Assembly (NCBI GenBank): GCA_945910005.1
Contig: OX246739.1
Coordinates: 37,644,608-37,708,607, forward strand
Reading direction: 5' to 3'
From: Isoperla grammatica
Lineage: Eukaryota > Arthropoda > Insecta > Plecoptera > Perlodidae
Length of the DNA: 64,000 nt
Both the position numbers and the translations under genes were made by a program. Shown here piece by piece: positions 45,501-51,116 of this stretch (its first letter is position 1; every line of letters starts with the position of its first letter). The notes below the pieces were generated by a model. The model made no database searches. It saw only the letters and a program-made list of their open reading frames with translations, and was not told where the DNA came from.

Positions 45501-46232
45501 TTGTGCATGTCTGACTGTTTCTGTTCTGTCCGCGTGTCCCCGCAGAAGACCGGCAACGCTATTCGAGCCCTCGGCCGTATGGCGACCCTATCGGCGAGCC
45601 GACGCAACTCCAACGCGACTTCTATATCGACCAGTCCTCGTCCCAGCGTTACCGGCTTCGCGCACCTCGCGAGCGTCTCCGAGGACAATAACAGTGTTGT
45701 GTGCGTTGCCACTAACCCCGAGTGCAATAACCAAATAACAATGCCCGAGAACGGCTTCTCCAAGGAGGGTGTTTTCAACGCGGCCACCCGCTCCAGGTTC
45801 TTCAGTGAGAGAAGTGATAGCGGCATCAGTGACTGTTCTAGTGCTTCGTCCACCATTCCCCTAACACACTCAAATCATTCCAACAGACCCTTATTGAATA
45901 AAAAGTTCTCAATTAGCGAGGAAGTAGAGTTTAATAACGATGAAACTAAAGATCTAGATGATGTAATTAACGGACGCAATGATAGTAAGCGTGTTCATGT
46001 GTTTTCTCCGCCCTCAGCCGACAGCTATACAAAGACAGGCAGCTTGAGGCAGCAAAGCTCCGTGGACTCTGGCATCGGGGATGTTAAAACCAGCCACCCG
46101 AGCGCTAGGCTCGCCCACAAGACGTCGAGGTCCCTCATGCAACCTACCGTCGCGTCCAGTCAGAAGACCGTGGGTCTACCCAAGGAACACAGCAATAATT
46201 ATAAGAAGGCGATGGCCTTTTGGAAACCATAG
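15334..46232 (+). CDS. Strn-Mlck: Stretchin-MLCK-like giant Ig/FN3/kinase protein (3' part of gene, 18 exons)
   Basis: Joined exons: 15334-15502, 16406-16448, 17182-17314, 19998-20154, 22663-22791, 24002-24193, 24738-24890, 25226-25391, 27887-28164, 28880-29092, 29810-29964, 31805-32086, 33915-34080, 41383-41694, 42394-43039, 43528-43680, 43911-44034, 45546-46232. All junctions are GT-AG, every phase matches its neighbour, and the total is 4158 nt (1385 codons plus TAG). Order of domains: half Ig, six Ig (about residues 71-745), FN3 (746-849), Ser/Thr kinase (about 875-1130), calmodulin-binding helix (about 1153-1175), Ser-rich tail. By family this is a cytoskeletal Ca2+/calmodulin-regulated kinase that phosphorylates myosin regulatory light chain in muscle. 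The 5' end is outside the window: the first visible exon enters in phase 0 in the middle of an Ig domain. The orthology call rests on recalled arthropod Strn-Mlck similarity around the kinase C-terminus; the exon model is read directly from the sequence. Confidence 0.9.
15503..16405. other. Intron a-b, nothing recognised
   Basis: AT-rich intron with no repeats or additional exons that I can support. Confidence 0.5.
16406..16448 (+). CDS. Strn-Mlck: Exon b: 43-nt linker micro-exon
   Basis: The acceptor is TTTCAG at 16400-16405 and the donor is GTAAGT at 16449. Phase is 1 in and 2 out, which exactly bridges the flanking exons. It encodes QWDEKSAPSSIKH, a short hydrophilic linker between Ig domains. 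It is too short to stand out as an open reading frame and is called from splice signals and phase continuity. Confidence 0.7.
16980..17202 (+). repeat. 43-bp minisatellite made of the exon c acceptor
   Basis: GTTCTGTGCG-type starts fall at 16988, 17031, 17074, 17117 and 17160, an exact 43-bp period over five units. Each unit carries GTTACAG|GAAAGTGCAAACCC, the splice acceptor plus the first 14 nt of exon c; unit 3 has lost the CAG (GTTAGAGAAAAG). The last unit is the real splice site. Confidence 0.9.
17182..17314 (+). CDS. Strn-Mlck: Exon c: N-terminal half of Ig domain 2
   Basis: Phase is 2 in and 0 out. It encodes LPVITRELKDLRCCDGDAV, then the B-strand Cys (LECGV) and the C-strand Trp (VRWEKEGR). 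The intron interrupts just after the Trp, as in most Ig domains of this gene. Both edges are repeated outside the exon: the acceptor plus first 14 nt in a 43-bp array upstream, and the last ~20 nt plus donor in a 65-bp array downstream. Confidence 0.85.
17315..19098 (+). repeat. 65-bp minisatellite made of the exon c donor, ~21 units
   Basis: The unit TACTGTCTTCTGATAGAGAG... repeats every 65 bp from 17341 to 18056, then from 18618 to 19074, with a 428-bp transposon-like insertion in between. Each unit contains GGAGGGGAGG|GTGAGC, the end of exon c with its GTGAGC donor. The unit at about 17880 keeps TGGGAGAAGGAGGGGAGG exactly as in the exon, showing where the array came from. Confidence 0.93.
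18151..18578. mobile_element. Non-autonomous hAT-like element inside the 65-bp minisatellite
   Basis: The left end CAGTGGCGTATACACGGGG and the reverse complement of the right end (CAGTGGCGTATCCAGGAATT) form terminal inverted repeats of hAT type. Flanks are GTAGGAGG and GGTGGAGG, a possible 8-bp target duplication with two differences. The interior has no transposase frame. Confidence 0.65.
19099..19997. other. Rest of intron c-d
   Basis: Unique AT-rich intron with a C homopolymer at about 19667-19684 and a G homopolymer at about 19886-19908. No exon recognised. Confidence 0.45.
19998..20154 (+). CDS. Strn-Mlck: Exon d: C-terminal half of Ig domain 2
   Basis: Acceptor GTTACAG ends at 19997; donor GTAAGA is at 20155; phase 0 in, 1 out. 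The translation has ALLSIHQVFPEDEGEYSCVV followed by YNELGRS, a canonical I-set second half with the F-strand Cys. It completes the domain begun in exon c. Confidence 0.88.
20247..20497. mobile_element. MITE with ~55-bp terminal inverted repeats
   Basis: The left end GGGCCTGGATTCACAAAG and the reverse complement of the right end (GGGCCCAGATTCACAAAA) continue to match over GTCCTAAGTTAGGCAAATC / GTCCTAGTTTAGGCAAATC. Length is 251 bp with no coding capacity. The target-site duplication is unclear. Confidence 0.65.
20498..22270. other. Intron d-e, mid part
   Basis: AT-rich intron. About 21108-21320 shares AGACCGAAAGCAACAACAAA and nearby sequence with 32190-32370 in another intron, so it is part of a dispersed repeat. 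No exon recognised. Confidence 0.45.
22271..22436. mobile_element. 166-bp MITE with TAA target duplication
   Basis: Terminal inverted repeats GACCCGGTTTTACCAAACTT and (reverse complement of right) GGTCCGAATTCCCCAAACTT. TAA flanks both ends (22268-22270 and 22437-22439). A TWA duplication is typical of PIF/Harbinger-type elements. Confidence 0.65.
22663..22791 (+). CDS. Strn-Mlck: Exon e: Pro/Ser/Thr-rich linker
   Basis: Acceptor TTTCAG ends at 22662; donor GTAAGT is at 22792; phase 1 in and out, so it could be skipped without a frameshift. It encodes a basic linker with STPRSTPRTTPSRSKSPS, a repeat of S/T-P and R-S motifs like linkers in other giant muscle Ig proteins. It probably forms a flexible, phosphorylatable spacer between Ig2 and Ig3. 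Confidence 0.82.
22792..24001. other. Intron e-f, nothing recognised
   Basis: AT-rich intron with no repeat or additional exon that I can support. Confidence 0.45.
24002..24193 (+). CDS. Strn-Mlck: Exon f: linker and N-terminal half of Ig domain 3
   Basis: Acceptor CCACAG ends at 24001; donor GTAAGT is at 24194; phase 1 to 1. After a short linker (EPTPASSIGG) comes SPKFYAVPHNRIAEEGE, the B-strand Cys (RFQCAIAGHPTPWVTW) and DKDGLL, split after the Trp. The last ~30 nt and the donor are copied once in the following intron at 24257-24294. Confidence 0.88.
24257..24294 (+). repeat. Copy of exon f 3' edge with its splice donor
   Basis: TGAGTCACATGGTACAAGG then ACGGGCTCCTTGGTAAGT repeats the last ~30 nt of exon f and its GTAAGT donor (24163-24199) about 95 bp downstream, with few changes. 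It carries a donor but no acceptor close by, so it could act as an alternative 5' splice site. Confidence 0.85.
24513..24660 (+). pseudogene. Duplicated 5' half of exon g (truncated exon copy)
   Basis: The segment AGCTCAGATCATTCCAGTGG at 24513 starts again at 24661. The ~148-bp duplicate includes the CCCACAG acceptor and about 85 nt of exon g (ARLTITEHDDLRVLEVSEVT, VED), then stops abruptly. It has an acceptor but lacks the second half and a donor. Sequence identity to the real exon is very high, so it is recent. Confidence 0.85.
24738..24890 (+). CDS. Strn-Mlck: Exon g: C-terminal half of Ig domain 3
   Basis: Acceptor CCCACAG ends at 24737; donor GTACGT is at 24891; phase 1 to 1. It encodes ARLTITEHDDLRVLEVSEVT, VEDAGLYRITLENEVGRI and ASARLEVI. 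The F-strand Cys position holds Arg (YRITLEN). The 5' half of the exon, with its acceptor and some intron, is duplicated just upstream (24513-24660). Confidence 0.88.
25226..25391 (+). CDS. Strn-Mlck: Exon h: N-terminal half of Ig domain 4
   Basis: Acceptor CACCCAG ends at 25225; donor GTGGGT is at 25392; phase 1 in, 2 out. A Ser/Arg-rich lead (SSSPRSSPTFGRR) precedes the Ig start; then SRLTLDCDIRGTPSP and SWYR at the C-strand Trp. The split codon AG|G joins exactly to the next exon to give WYRNGEL. Confidence 0.85.
25710..25742. repeat. (AAT)n microsatellite
   Basis: A run of about ten AAT/ATA triplets in the intron between exons h and i. Confidence 0.9.
26048..26966. mobile_element. Non-autonomous hAT element, 919 bp
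   Basis: Terminal inverted repeats CAGGGCCGTGTTTAGG and (reverse complement of right) CAGTGCCGTATTTAGG. A perfect 8-bp target duplication TGTACAAC lies at 26040-26047 and 26967-26974. Sub-terminal CCGCCCCTAGGCAA and TTGCCGCCCTAGGCAGC extend the palindromic ends. No transposase frame is visible. It sits in the intron between exons h and i. Confidence 0.9.
27060..27886 (+). repeat. 89-93-bp minisatellite made of the exon i acceptor, 9 units before the real exon
   Basis: Each unit has CTAAC (branchpoint-like), GATTGGCTAG as acceptor, and the first ~54 nt of exon i (GGAACGGCGAGCTGGTGGTG...). The first four periods are about 93 bp (TGTTTGTGATTGG) and later ones about 89 bp (TGTGTGATTGG). Units are nearly identical. 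Splicing to any upstream copy and reading on reaches CTC TAA within the unit. Confidence 0.93.
27887..28164 (+). CDS. Strn-Mlck: Exon i: rest of Ig domain 4 and start of Ig domain 5
   Basis: Acceptor GGCTAG ends at 27886; donor GTAGGT is at 28165; phase 2 in, 1 out. It encodes NGELVVMSSRVTPTWDG, VDEDDAGVYCCVAKNEAGTS, a linker (DDPSQEDRQ), then PPVFLRELEDLSTCEGRGV as the start of Ig5. The B-strand Cys of Ig5 is Gln. Nine copies of the first ~54 nt with the acceptor lie immediately upstream. Confidence 0.88.
28165..28879. other. Intron i-j, nothing recognised
   Basis: An AT-rich intron. A 115-codon open frame (28355-28702) is Cys/Phe/Tyr-rich with no domain similarity and no splice support. 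Confidence 0.4.
28880..29092 (+). CDS. Strn-Mlck: Exon j: remainder of Ig domain 5
   Basis: Acceptor CTCTCAG ends at 28879; donor GTAAGC is at 29093; phase 1 to 1. It encodes MEVVWSKNDVEIPDCADFRY and LRIADAFPEDAGVYRCEAFN, ending LTVTDSVT. The F-strand Cys is present. Unlike most of the other Ig domains, the intron here falls before the Trp. Confidence 0.88.
29093..29809. other. Intron j-k, nothing recognised
   Basis: AT-rich intron without a supported feature. Confidence 0.45.
29810..29964 (+). CDS. Strn-Mlck: Exon k: N-terminal half of Ig domain 6
   Basis: Acceptor TCCACAG ends at 29809; donor GTTAGT is at 29965; phase 1 in, 0 out. It encodes EELHFTKKPNPVIVAPGRDA with B-strand Cys (SFCARL), C-strand Trp (VRWTVAGRDIEAD) and SRYQ at the boundary. 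Confidence 0.85.
29965..31804. other. Intron k-l, nothing recognised
   Basis: AT-rich 1.8-kb intron without a supported exon or transposon end. Confidence 0.45.
31805..32086 (+). CDS. Strn-Mlck: Exon l: rest of Ig domain 6 and start of Ig domain 7
   Basis: Acceptor CCCCAG ends at 31804; donor GTAAGT is at 32087; phase 0 to 0. It encodes DVFMLHITAATPADAGTVTC as the end of Ig6, a linker (DEGRAVTPQETP), then VLIGERVVLKATFTGYPAPH and VRWLRA. The B-strand Cys of Ig7 is Ala. Confidence 0.88.
32190..32370. repeat. Dispersed repeat with internal duplication
   Basis: AGACCGAAAGCAACAACAAA at 32212 and AGACCAAAAGCAAGAACAAA at 32310 are diverged copies about 100 bp apart. Both resemble 21157-21177 in the exon d-e intron, so the family occurs at least twice in this gene. 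Confidence 0.6.
32980..33914 (+). repeat. ~100-106-bp minisatellite made of the exon m acceptor, 9 units before the real exon
   Basis: GGCGTGAGCT-type exon starts fall at about 32991, 33091, 33193, 33299, 33404, 33509, 33612, 33713, 33815 and, for the real exon, 33916. A typical unit carries TTACTAAC (a consensus branchpoint), a pyrimidine tract, TCCGTAG and the first ~68 nt of exon m. Each unit also has a G-run of varying length (about 5 to 13 G). Confidence 0.92.
33915..34080 (+). CDS. Strn-Mlck: Exon m: C-terminal half of Ig domain 7
   Basis: Acceptor GTCTGTAG ends at 33914; donor GTAAGA is at 34081; phase 0 in, 1 out. It encodes GRELTSGGRVQIQDEDGG, CLTIDGVTADEGGKYVVSVE and NCFGADCHFASVAVE. 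An in-frame stop in the acceptor (TAG) and lack of an internal Met hide it from simple reading-frame scans. The F-strand Cys position is Val. Nine diverged copies of its first ~68 nt with acceptor lie upstream. Confidence 0.87.
34081..37690. other. First half of the 7.3-kb intron m-n
   Basis: AT-rich. A tRNA-like SINE fragment is possible at about 35400-35580 (CAGGTTTAGTTCCTGGCTTG, then a tail). A (TA)n run lies at 36780-36806. About 36440-36525 ends in GCTTGACATCCCTAA, resembling one end of the element at 40101. A minus-strand box B (GGTTCGATTCC complement) is at about 37257-37270. No exon recognised. Confidence 0.4.
37695..38090 (+). repeat. tRNA-derived SINE-like sequences (two adjacent)
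   Basis: The first part has TATAGCTCATGCGG as a box A-like and GGTTCAAATCC as a box B-like motif (about 37704-37780). The second has CAGGTTCGAATCCTGGCTTG (about 37949-37968), followed by a body ending in an ATCATCATCAT tail. Spacing and lack of cloverleaf pairing argue against real tRNA genes. The second shares its box B flank with 35470-35490. Confidence 0.5.
38160..38398 (+). promoter_or_regulatory. Candidate internal promoter and alternative first exon for a short FN3-kinase isoform
   Basis: This ~240-bp block is much richer in G+C and CpG than the surrounding intron. At its end is ATG GTG AAT AAT G|GTGAGT: the ATG (38386) has G at -3 and +4, is the first in-frame Met after a TAG at 38311, and is followed within 13 nt by a strong donor at 38399. 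The phase is 1, exactly what the FN3 exon at 41383 accepts, giving a protein that begins MVNNGPPDPPAGQ. An AP-1-like TGAGTCA lies just upstream (38152-38158). Short kinase isoforms from internal promoters are known for vertebrate MYLK; use here is inferred. Confidence 0.4.
39000..39190 (+). repeat. Possible SINE fragment
   Basis: GTCGCGGTTTCGATTCCCAT resembles a Pol III box B with flank, followed by a body with GGGGTTTCCCTC. No clear box A or target duplication was seen. Confidence 0.3.
40101..40571. mobile_element. MITE-like element with AGGAATGTCAA ends
   Basis: The left end AGGAATGTCAACGAT and the reverse complement of the right end (AGGAATGTCAAACGAT) form inverted repeats. TACATA occurs at both flanks but the duplication length is ambiguous. 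The interior is full of palindromic CGATATTATCGCGATAT motifs and a nested inverted repeat (ATATGGCTAGCCATAT type). Confidence 0.6.
40800..41028. repeat. MITE-like inverted repeat
   Basis: GGCCGGCACGTCACGGC...GCGCGACC...AACGACGGTAGGGATTA on the left matches the reverse complement of the right arm (GACCGGCACGTCACGGCGCG..., AACGACGTTAGGGATTA). The left arm has an internal CACGT expansion. Confidence 0.6.
41030..41100 (-). repeat. tRNA-like fragment (SINE head)
   Basis: On the minus strand GGTGACTCATTCGG and GGGTTCAAATCCCGC look like Pol III boxes A and B, adjacent to the MITE. The ends do not pair into an acceptor stem, so a functional tRNA gene is unlikely. Confidence 0.35.
41383..41694 (+). 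CDS. Strn-Mlck: Exon n: fibronectin type III domain
   Basis: Acceptor CCTCCAG ends at 41382; donor GTGAGT is at 41695; phase 1 to 1. It encodes one FN3 domain of about 100 residues: PPDPPAGQPMVSELE, the B-strand Trp (MVAWSSAPYDGG), TSYSVEMRR, and YVFRVRAFNVHGASEPSAES. A single FN3 directly before the kinase is the order in vertebrate MYLK and arthropod Strn-Mlck. The symmetric phase and the preceding 7.3-kb intron would allow a separate promoter to drive an FN3-kinase short form. Confidence 0.92.
41695..42393. other. Intron n-o, nothing recognised
   Basis: AT-rich intron without a supported feature. Confidence 0.5.
42394..43039 (+). CDS. Strn-Mlck: Exon o: kinase N-lobe and most of C-lobe
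   Basis: Acceptor TCCACAG ends at 42393; donor GTAAGT is at 43040; phase 1 in, 2 out. Kinase motifs in order: Gly-rich loop GKGRFGVV, VAIK-type Lys in LAAKFIR, helix-C Glu in EEIDIMN, ELISGGELFERVV, catalytic loop HLDLKPENIM (HLD in place of HRD, typical of MLCK), DFGLAKK, and GTPEFIPPE as the APE equivalent. All catalytic residues are intact, so an active kinase is expected. The exon is GC-rich with strong C/G third positions, unlike the AT-rich introns. Confidence 0.96.
43040..43527. other. Intron o-p, nothing recognised
   Basis: AT-rich intron inside the kinase-coding region; no additional exon is needed because the phases match. Confidence 0.55.
43528..43680 (+). CDS. Strn-Mlck: Exon p: kinase C-lobe
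   Basis: Acceptor TTTCCAG ends at 43527; donor GTAAGT is at 43681; phase 2 to 2. It encodes LSGLSPFMGDSDAETFANIT, then a D/F-rich stretch and QEAKEFISSLLVQKK, the helices F-H region of MLCK-type kinases. Confidence 0.94.
43911..44034 (+). CDS. Strn-Mlck: Exon q: kinase end and autoinhibitory linker
   Basis: Acceptor TTTTAG ends at 43910; donor GTACGT is at 44035; phase 2 in, 0 out. It encodes KRQTASQCLQCTWLAQ, the final kinase helix, then LSTDKLKKFIIRRKWQ, the autoinhibitory stretch leading into the calmodulin-binding helix. The intron cuts the calmodulin site between RRKWQ and KTGNA. Confidence 0.94.
44035..45545. other. Intron q-r inside the calmodulin-binding site
   Basis: AT-rich intron that divides the calmodulin-binding helix. 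Apart from the inverted-repeat cluster near 45180-45370, nothing is recognised. Confidence 0.5.
45180..45371. repeat. Hairpin cluster with paired TGACGTCA sites
   Basis: ATGCTGACGTCATGAGTGAG (from 45266) is inversely repeated as CTCACTCATCTATGACGTCA, GCAT (to 45363). Both arms contain the palindrome TGACGTCA, a CRE consensus. Diverged direct repeats (TGAGTGACAATGGCCA / TGAGTGAGGCATTGGCCA) are also present. Confidence 0.6.
45546..46232 (+). CDS. Strn-Mlck: Exon r: calmodulin-binding helix and Ser-rich C-terminal tail
   Basis: Acceptor CCCGCAG ends at 45545; stop TAG is at 46230-46232; phase 0 in. It starts KTGNAIRALGRMATLSASRR, completing the amphipathic calmodulin-binding helix seen across MLCKs, followed by RRNS, a PKA-type RxxS site next to the helix. 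The remaining ~205 residues are low-complexity and Ser/Asn-rich, with two similar acidic motifs, SDSGISD and VDSGIGD, and end AMAFWKP. There is no C-terminal telokin-like Ig domain after the kinase in this frame. Confidence 0.93.
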   Translation, partial: KTGNAIRALGRMATLSASRRNSNATSISTSPRPSVTGFAHLASVSEDNNSVVCVATNPECNNQITMPENGFSKEGVFNAATRSRFFSERSDSGISDCSSASSTIPLTHSNHSNRPLLNKKFSISEEVEFNNDETKDLDDVINGRNDSKRVHVFSPPSADSYTKTGSLRQQSSVDSGIGDVKTSHPSARLAHKTSRSLMQPTVASSQKTVGLPKEHSNNYKKAMAFWKP

Positions 46233-47390
46233 TCATTTTATAACAGTAACGTAACAATATGGGTTCAAACAAACTATGAGCGGTTTCGGTATCGTGCCTT
46301 TAAACATCACGTGACTTATGTGATACAGGTGATGTATATAGAGCTGCAACGTAACGATAGGCGAGGAAGTTAGAAATAAGATGGTCATCTTGGCTCGTGG
46401 GAGAGAATATTTTGATATTTATCCGTTAATCTGTAATAGTATCAACTTTCTTGCAAGGCGTGTCATACCGATTTGACGTACTGACAATAGACTTTTTACC
46501 AAAATGCCATACATCCTTCATTAATATCCAAGTTACCAAATACATTATATTAAGTTCGAGTTTTTGTATATATAGTAAATTTGTCAAGCAGGTGTATGTC
46601 GGATGTAAAATTTGCGCTGGTAAACGGCATTCTACCGTGTAACGAGAATAATGAAAACAATACCCGTAAGTGTTTGATCCCTTGTGTCAAACACAATATT
46701 TCTTTCTTTGTTTCTTTTCACTATTTTAGTATAAATATATTTCGTACCTATTTCATTTGCTTATAACAGCTTATTTGCTAGCAGACAGCTCTTTAGTGAT
46801 GAGTACACACCCAATATTTTCAAATAAAATACTCTGTGGTGAATGTGCCTACTGTTACTAAACGAAACCTTCAAGAGAAATTGTAAATTACAATATATAA
46901 TTTTTGGAGAGAAAAATGTGTAATAAAATATTACCACGAAAAGATGACTTGAGTTGTTTTATTTTCATGTTCTACACAATGTTGAGACAACATGTTTTTT
47001 AGATAACGAGGAAACCATCCAGACCACACTGCTCCAATAACTGAATGTTACGTGAGTAATGGAATTTGGAGATTCAAAATATAACTATATGCTGTTGAAA
47101 ACTTTGTACGTATTATGTCTCCCATTTCTGGGGGGCCTTATCCAGAAGAATGTTAATACTTATAAATTTCAACCATAGAAACCAACCGAAGAAAAATGTC
47201 TTGTTAAAAATATGTTGTATACCTACGTTCAAATTCAATGTTTCTACAAATATATTTTTACAGGTTGAATAGATTTTGCTACTCTGAATATCTTTTCCAT
47301 TTCATACCGTACCAAATGTCAACATCATTCAAAATGTCAAGAAGAACAATTTTAATTGTGTGGAATTTGTATTAAAATTTGTGTTAGTAC
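46233..47390. other. 3' UTR and downstream flank of the Strn-Mlck-like gene
   Basis: AT-rich, with candidate polyadenylation signals in the first 700 nt and nothing recognised after them. Confidence 0.5.
46823..46927 (+). promoter_or_regulatory. Candidate polyadenylation signals of the Strn-Mlck-like gene
   Basis: AATAAA occurs at 46823-46828 and again at 46922-46927, 590-700 nt after the stop codon. Either would give a plausible 3' UTR, but in AT-rich DNA the hexamer is common. Confidence 0.45.
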
Positions 47391-47395
47391 TTGGG

Positions 47396-47662
47396 AGGGG
47401 GGGGGGGGGGGCTCAACACTGTCATCAACCCCTTGACTACCTTGCGTCATCAACCCCTTGATAACCATGCGTCATCACACCTTGACTACCATGCGTCTTC
47501 AATCCCTTCACTACCATGCGTCATCAACACCTTGAATACCATGCGTCATCGACACCTTGACTACCTTGTGTATCAACACCTTGAGTACCATGCGTCATCT
47601 ACCCCTTGACTACCTTGTGTCATCCACCTCTTGACTACCATGCCATGCGTCATCTAGACCTA
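47396..47662. repeat. ~27-bp minisatellite, about 9 units
   Basis: Variants of CCTTGACTACCATGCGTCATC repeat between 47416 and 47662, preceded by a G homopolymer (47396-47410). Translation in one frame is repetitive but not a known protein. Confidence 0.85.
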
Positions 47663-47722
47663 CAATAAATAATACATGCAATAAGAGTCATCACTCATCA
47701 CGTCTGGTGTCTTCTTTGCTTA

Positions 47723-50700
47723 TAGTCCAGCATCAAATGGAATCCTGTGCAATTTCGAGGAAAGAGTATAGCACCATATACCAATGTGTTCATAAGGTTT
47801 TACAGTATTTAGCGCACTTTGGTGCCAGAGCGATATCCGCGACTGGGGGCGGGGGCGGTGCCCCCAATTTTGACTACGCATTGCGTTGAATATCGCTCAA
47901 TTACGGCCAAACAGTTGGTCTGACAACGAAAATGATAATTATAAAATATATTTGTGTGTCATTGATAAATATTTCCTTGTCACAATTATTCATGTACGGT
48001 ACATAGTGCGAAAGTTATCGTCAATTAAGTATAAAATTAATATATTCTCAATATATAAAACCATGGGACAACCATATATTTTCAAAACATTACAAACACA
48101 TTCATACACGTAAAGAAATTTCAGAGTGTTGCCATATCGGTGATTTTTTTTCATAATTTTATCTTCAAGCGATTGGTATTAGTGAAGTATTAAAGACAAG
48201 AATGCGTGGGGCTTTTGTGCGCCCGCTAAACACAGGTGTAATGCATAGAAGCATTGGCAATCATAATATTGTACTATTCCGAAAGAAAAGTACACTTATA
48301 ACGAAAATGATAATTATAAAATATATTTGTGTGTCATTGATAAATATTTCCTTGTCACAATTATTCATGTACGGTACATAGTGCGAAAGTTATCGTCAAT
48401 TAAGTATAAAATTAATATATTCTCAATATATAAAACCATGGGACAACCATATATTTTCAAAACATTACAAACACATTCATACACGTAAAGAAATTTCAGA
48501 GTGTTGCCATATCGGTGATTTTTTTTCATAATTTTATCTTCAAGCGATTGGTATTAGTGAAGTATTAAAGACAAGAATGCGTGGGGCTTTTGTGCGCCCG
48601 CTAAACACAGGTGTAATGCATAGAAGCATTGGCAATCAATCAATCATAATATTGTACTATTCCGAAAGAAAAGTACACTTATATCTTCGTTTTAGCTTGT
48701 AAAATAATAATTTGGATGGTGCCAAGCTCCAAAATTAGGCGTTTACAAGTTATACATAAAAAACAAAATGGCCGACTCGCATGAGGTTTTGCCTATTTAT
48801 CTTCACAATCGTGCATTTTTTGGCAAAACTTAATAAGACAAAAATTGTTTCTAGTAAAATTCTACACACATATAATACTTGGATATTTTCATAGGAAGTA
48901 CTACTTACGTACCAATTTAATTTTTGTATGTGTGCATCTGAACACAAATGTACAAAACTTGGCTCCCGTTCGCTTATTGATGAAGCGACTGTGACCTACG
49001 GGAGTGTTCTTAATATCTTCTTTTAAGCTCATCAAATAATAATATTGATGGTGCCAAGCTCCAATGATAGGCGTTTACGTGTTGCATGTGAAAAACAAAA
49101 TGGCTGTCACTTCAGGTGGTTTTGGCAATTTATCTTCATAACCGTACTATTTATGACAAAATCTAACATGACAAAAAATATTCCTTGTAAAATTCTACAT
49201 ACAATTCATATTCAGGTATTTTCATATGATTTACCATTTACCTACAAATTTAGATTTGTGTATGTTAATCTGTACTCAAATGTACAAGCATTGGCTCCCC
49301 TGGGCTACTTGATGAAGCAAGTATGGACTATGAGAGTGGGCTAAATCTCTTCCTTTTAGCTTATAGAACAATAATTTTGATGGTGCGAAACTCAAGTACT
49401 AGGCGTTCAAGAGAAACACGTAAAAAAAAAAAAAAAACATTTGAGTACTAATTAACATGAAGAAATTTAATTTTTAGGTTAATGGTAGGTCCTATAAAAA
49501 AAAGTTAATATCATTTGTGTGTACAATTTTACAAGAAATAATTTTTGTCATATTACATTTTGTCATAAAACGTACGGTTATGGCGGTAAATTGGAAAAAC
49601 TACCTATAGTGGTGGCCATTTTGTATTTTACGTGTAACTCGATAATGCCCCATATTTAAGGTAGGCACCATCACAATTATTACTTTATAAGCTATAAAGA
49701 AGAGACTGAGCCCACTCCTATACTTGCTTCATCAAACAACCGACGAATGTACATCTGAATACACCCTATTAGCGGGCATTTTGTTTTTTGCGTGTTTCTC
49801 TTGAACGCCTAGTACTTGAGTTTCGCACCATCAAAATTATTATTCTACAAGCTAAAAGGAAGAGATTTAGCCCACTCTCATAGTCCATACTTGCTTCATC
49901 AAGTAGCCCAGGGGAGCCAATGCTTGTACATTTGAGTACAGATTAACATACACAAATCTAAATTTGTAGGTAAATGGTAAATCATATGAAAATACCTGAA
50001 TATGAATTGTATGTAGAATTTTACAAGGAATATTTTTTGTCATGTTAGATTTTGTCATAAATAGTACGGTTATGAAGATAAATTGCCAAAACCACCTGAA
50101 GTGACAGCCATTTTGTTTTTCACATGCAACACGTAAACGCCTATCATTGGAGCTTGGCACCATCAATATTATTATTTGATGAGCTTAAAAGAAGATATTA
50201 AGAACACTCCCGTAGGTCACAGTTGCTTCATCAAGAAGCGAACGGGAGCCAAGTTTTGTACATTTGAGTTCAGATGCACACATACAAAAATTAAATTTGT
50301 ACGTAAGTAGTACTTCCTATGCAAATATCCAAGTATCATATGTGTGTAGAATTTTACTAGAAACAATTTTTGTCATATTAAGTTTTGCCAAAAAATGCAC
50401 GATTGTGAAGATAAATAGGCAAAACCTCATGCGAGTCGGCCATTTTGTTTTTTATGTATAACTTGTAAACGCCTAATTTTGGAGCTTGGCACCATCCAAA
50501 TTATTATTTTACAAGCTAAAACGAAGATATAAGTGTACTTTTCTTTCGAAATAGTACAATATTATGATTGCCAATGCTTCTATGCATTACACCTGTGTTT
50601 AGCGGGCGCACAAAAGCCCCACGCATTCTTGTCTTTAATACTTCACTAATACCAATCGCTTGAAGATAAAATTATGAAAAAAAATCACCGATATGGCAAC

Positions 50701-51116
50701 ACTCTGAAATTTCTTTACGTGTATGAATGTGTTTGTAATGTTTTGATAATATATGGTTGTCCCATGGTTTTATATATTGAGAATATATTAATTTTATACT
50801 TAATTGACGATAACTTTCGCACTATGTACCGTACATGAATAATTGTGACAAGGAAATATTTATCAATTACACACAAATATATTTTATAATCATCATTTTC
50901 GTTGTCAGACCAACCGTTTGGCCGTAATTGAGCGATATTCAATGCAATGCGTAGTCAAAATTGGGGGCACTGCCCCCGCCCCCAGTCACGGATATCGCTC
51001 TGGCACCAAAGTGCGCTAAATACTGTGAAACCTTATGAACACATTAGTATATGGTGCTATACTCTTTCCTCGAAATTGCACAGGACTATGATTTTCGACA
51101 CTTTGATGCTGGACTA
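47723..51116. mobile_element. Large palindromic (foldback) transposon-like element with TTA target duplication
   Basis: The ends are TAGTCCAGC... and ...GCTGGACTA, flanked by TTA on both sides (47720-47722 and 51117-51119). The arms (about 47723-49430 and 49785-51116) are inverted copies of each other with high identity, so mirrored 99-codon frames occur at 49045-49344 (+) and 49867-50166 (-). The central ~350 bp is a diverged partial copy. No transposase is visible. A TWA duplication fits PIF/Harbinger-type non-autonomous elements, but the superfamily is not certain. Confidence 0.75.
47926..48683. repeat. 375/383-bp tandem duplication in the left arm of the palindrome
   Basis: ACGAAAATGATAATTATAAA starts at 47926 and again at 48301. 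Copy 1 runs to 48300 and copy 2 to 48683. Copy 2 is 8 bp longer because of two extra ATCA units. The right arm has a single copy, so the duplication arose after the palindrome formed, or the right arm lost a copy. Confidence 0.9.

Noticed and set aside
49045..50166. Two identical 99-codon reading frames on opposite strands
   Set aside because: They are mirror images created by the arms of the palindromic element, not two genes; no start context, domain or codon bias supports coding.
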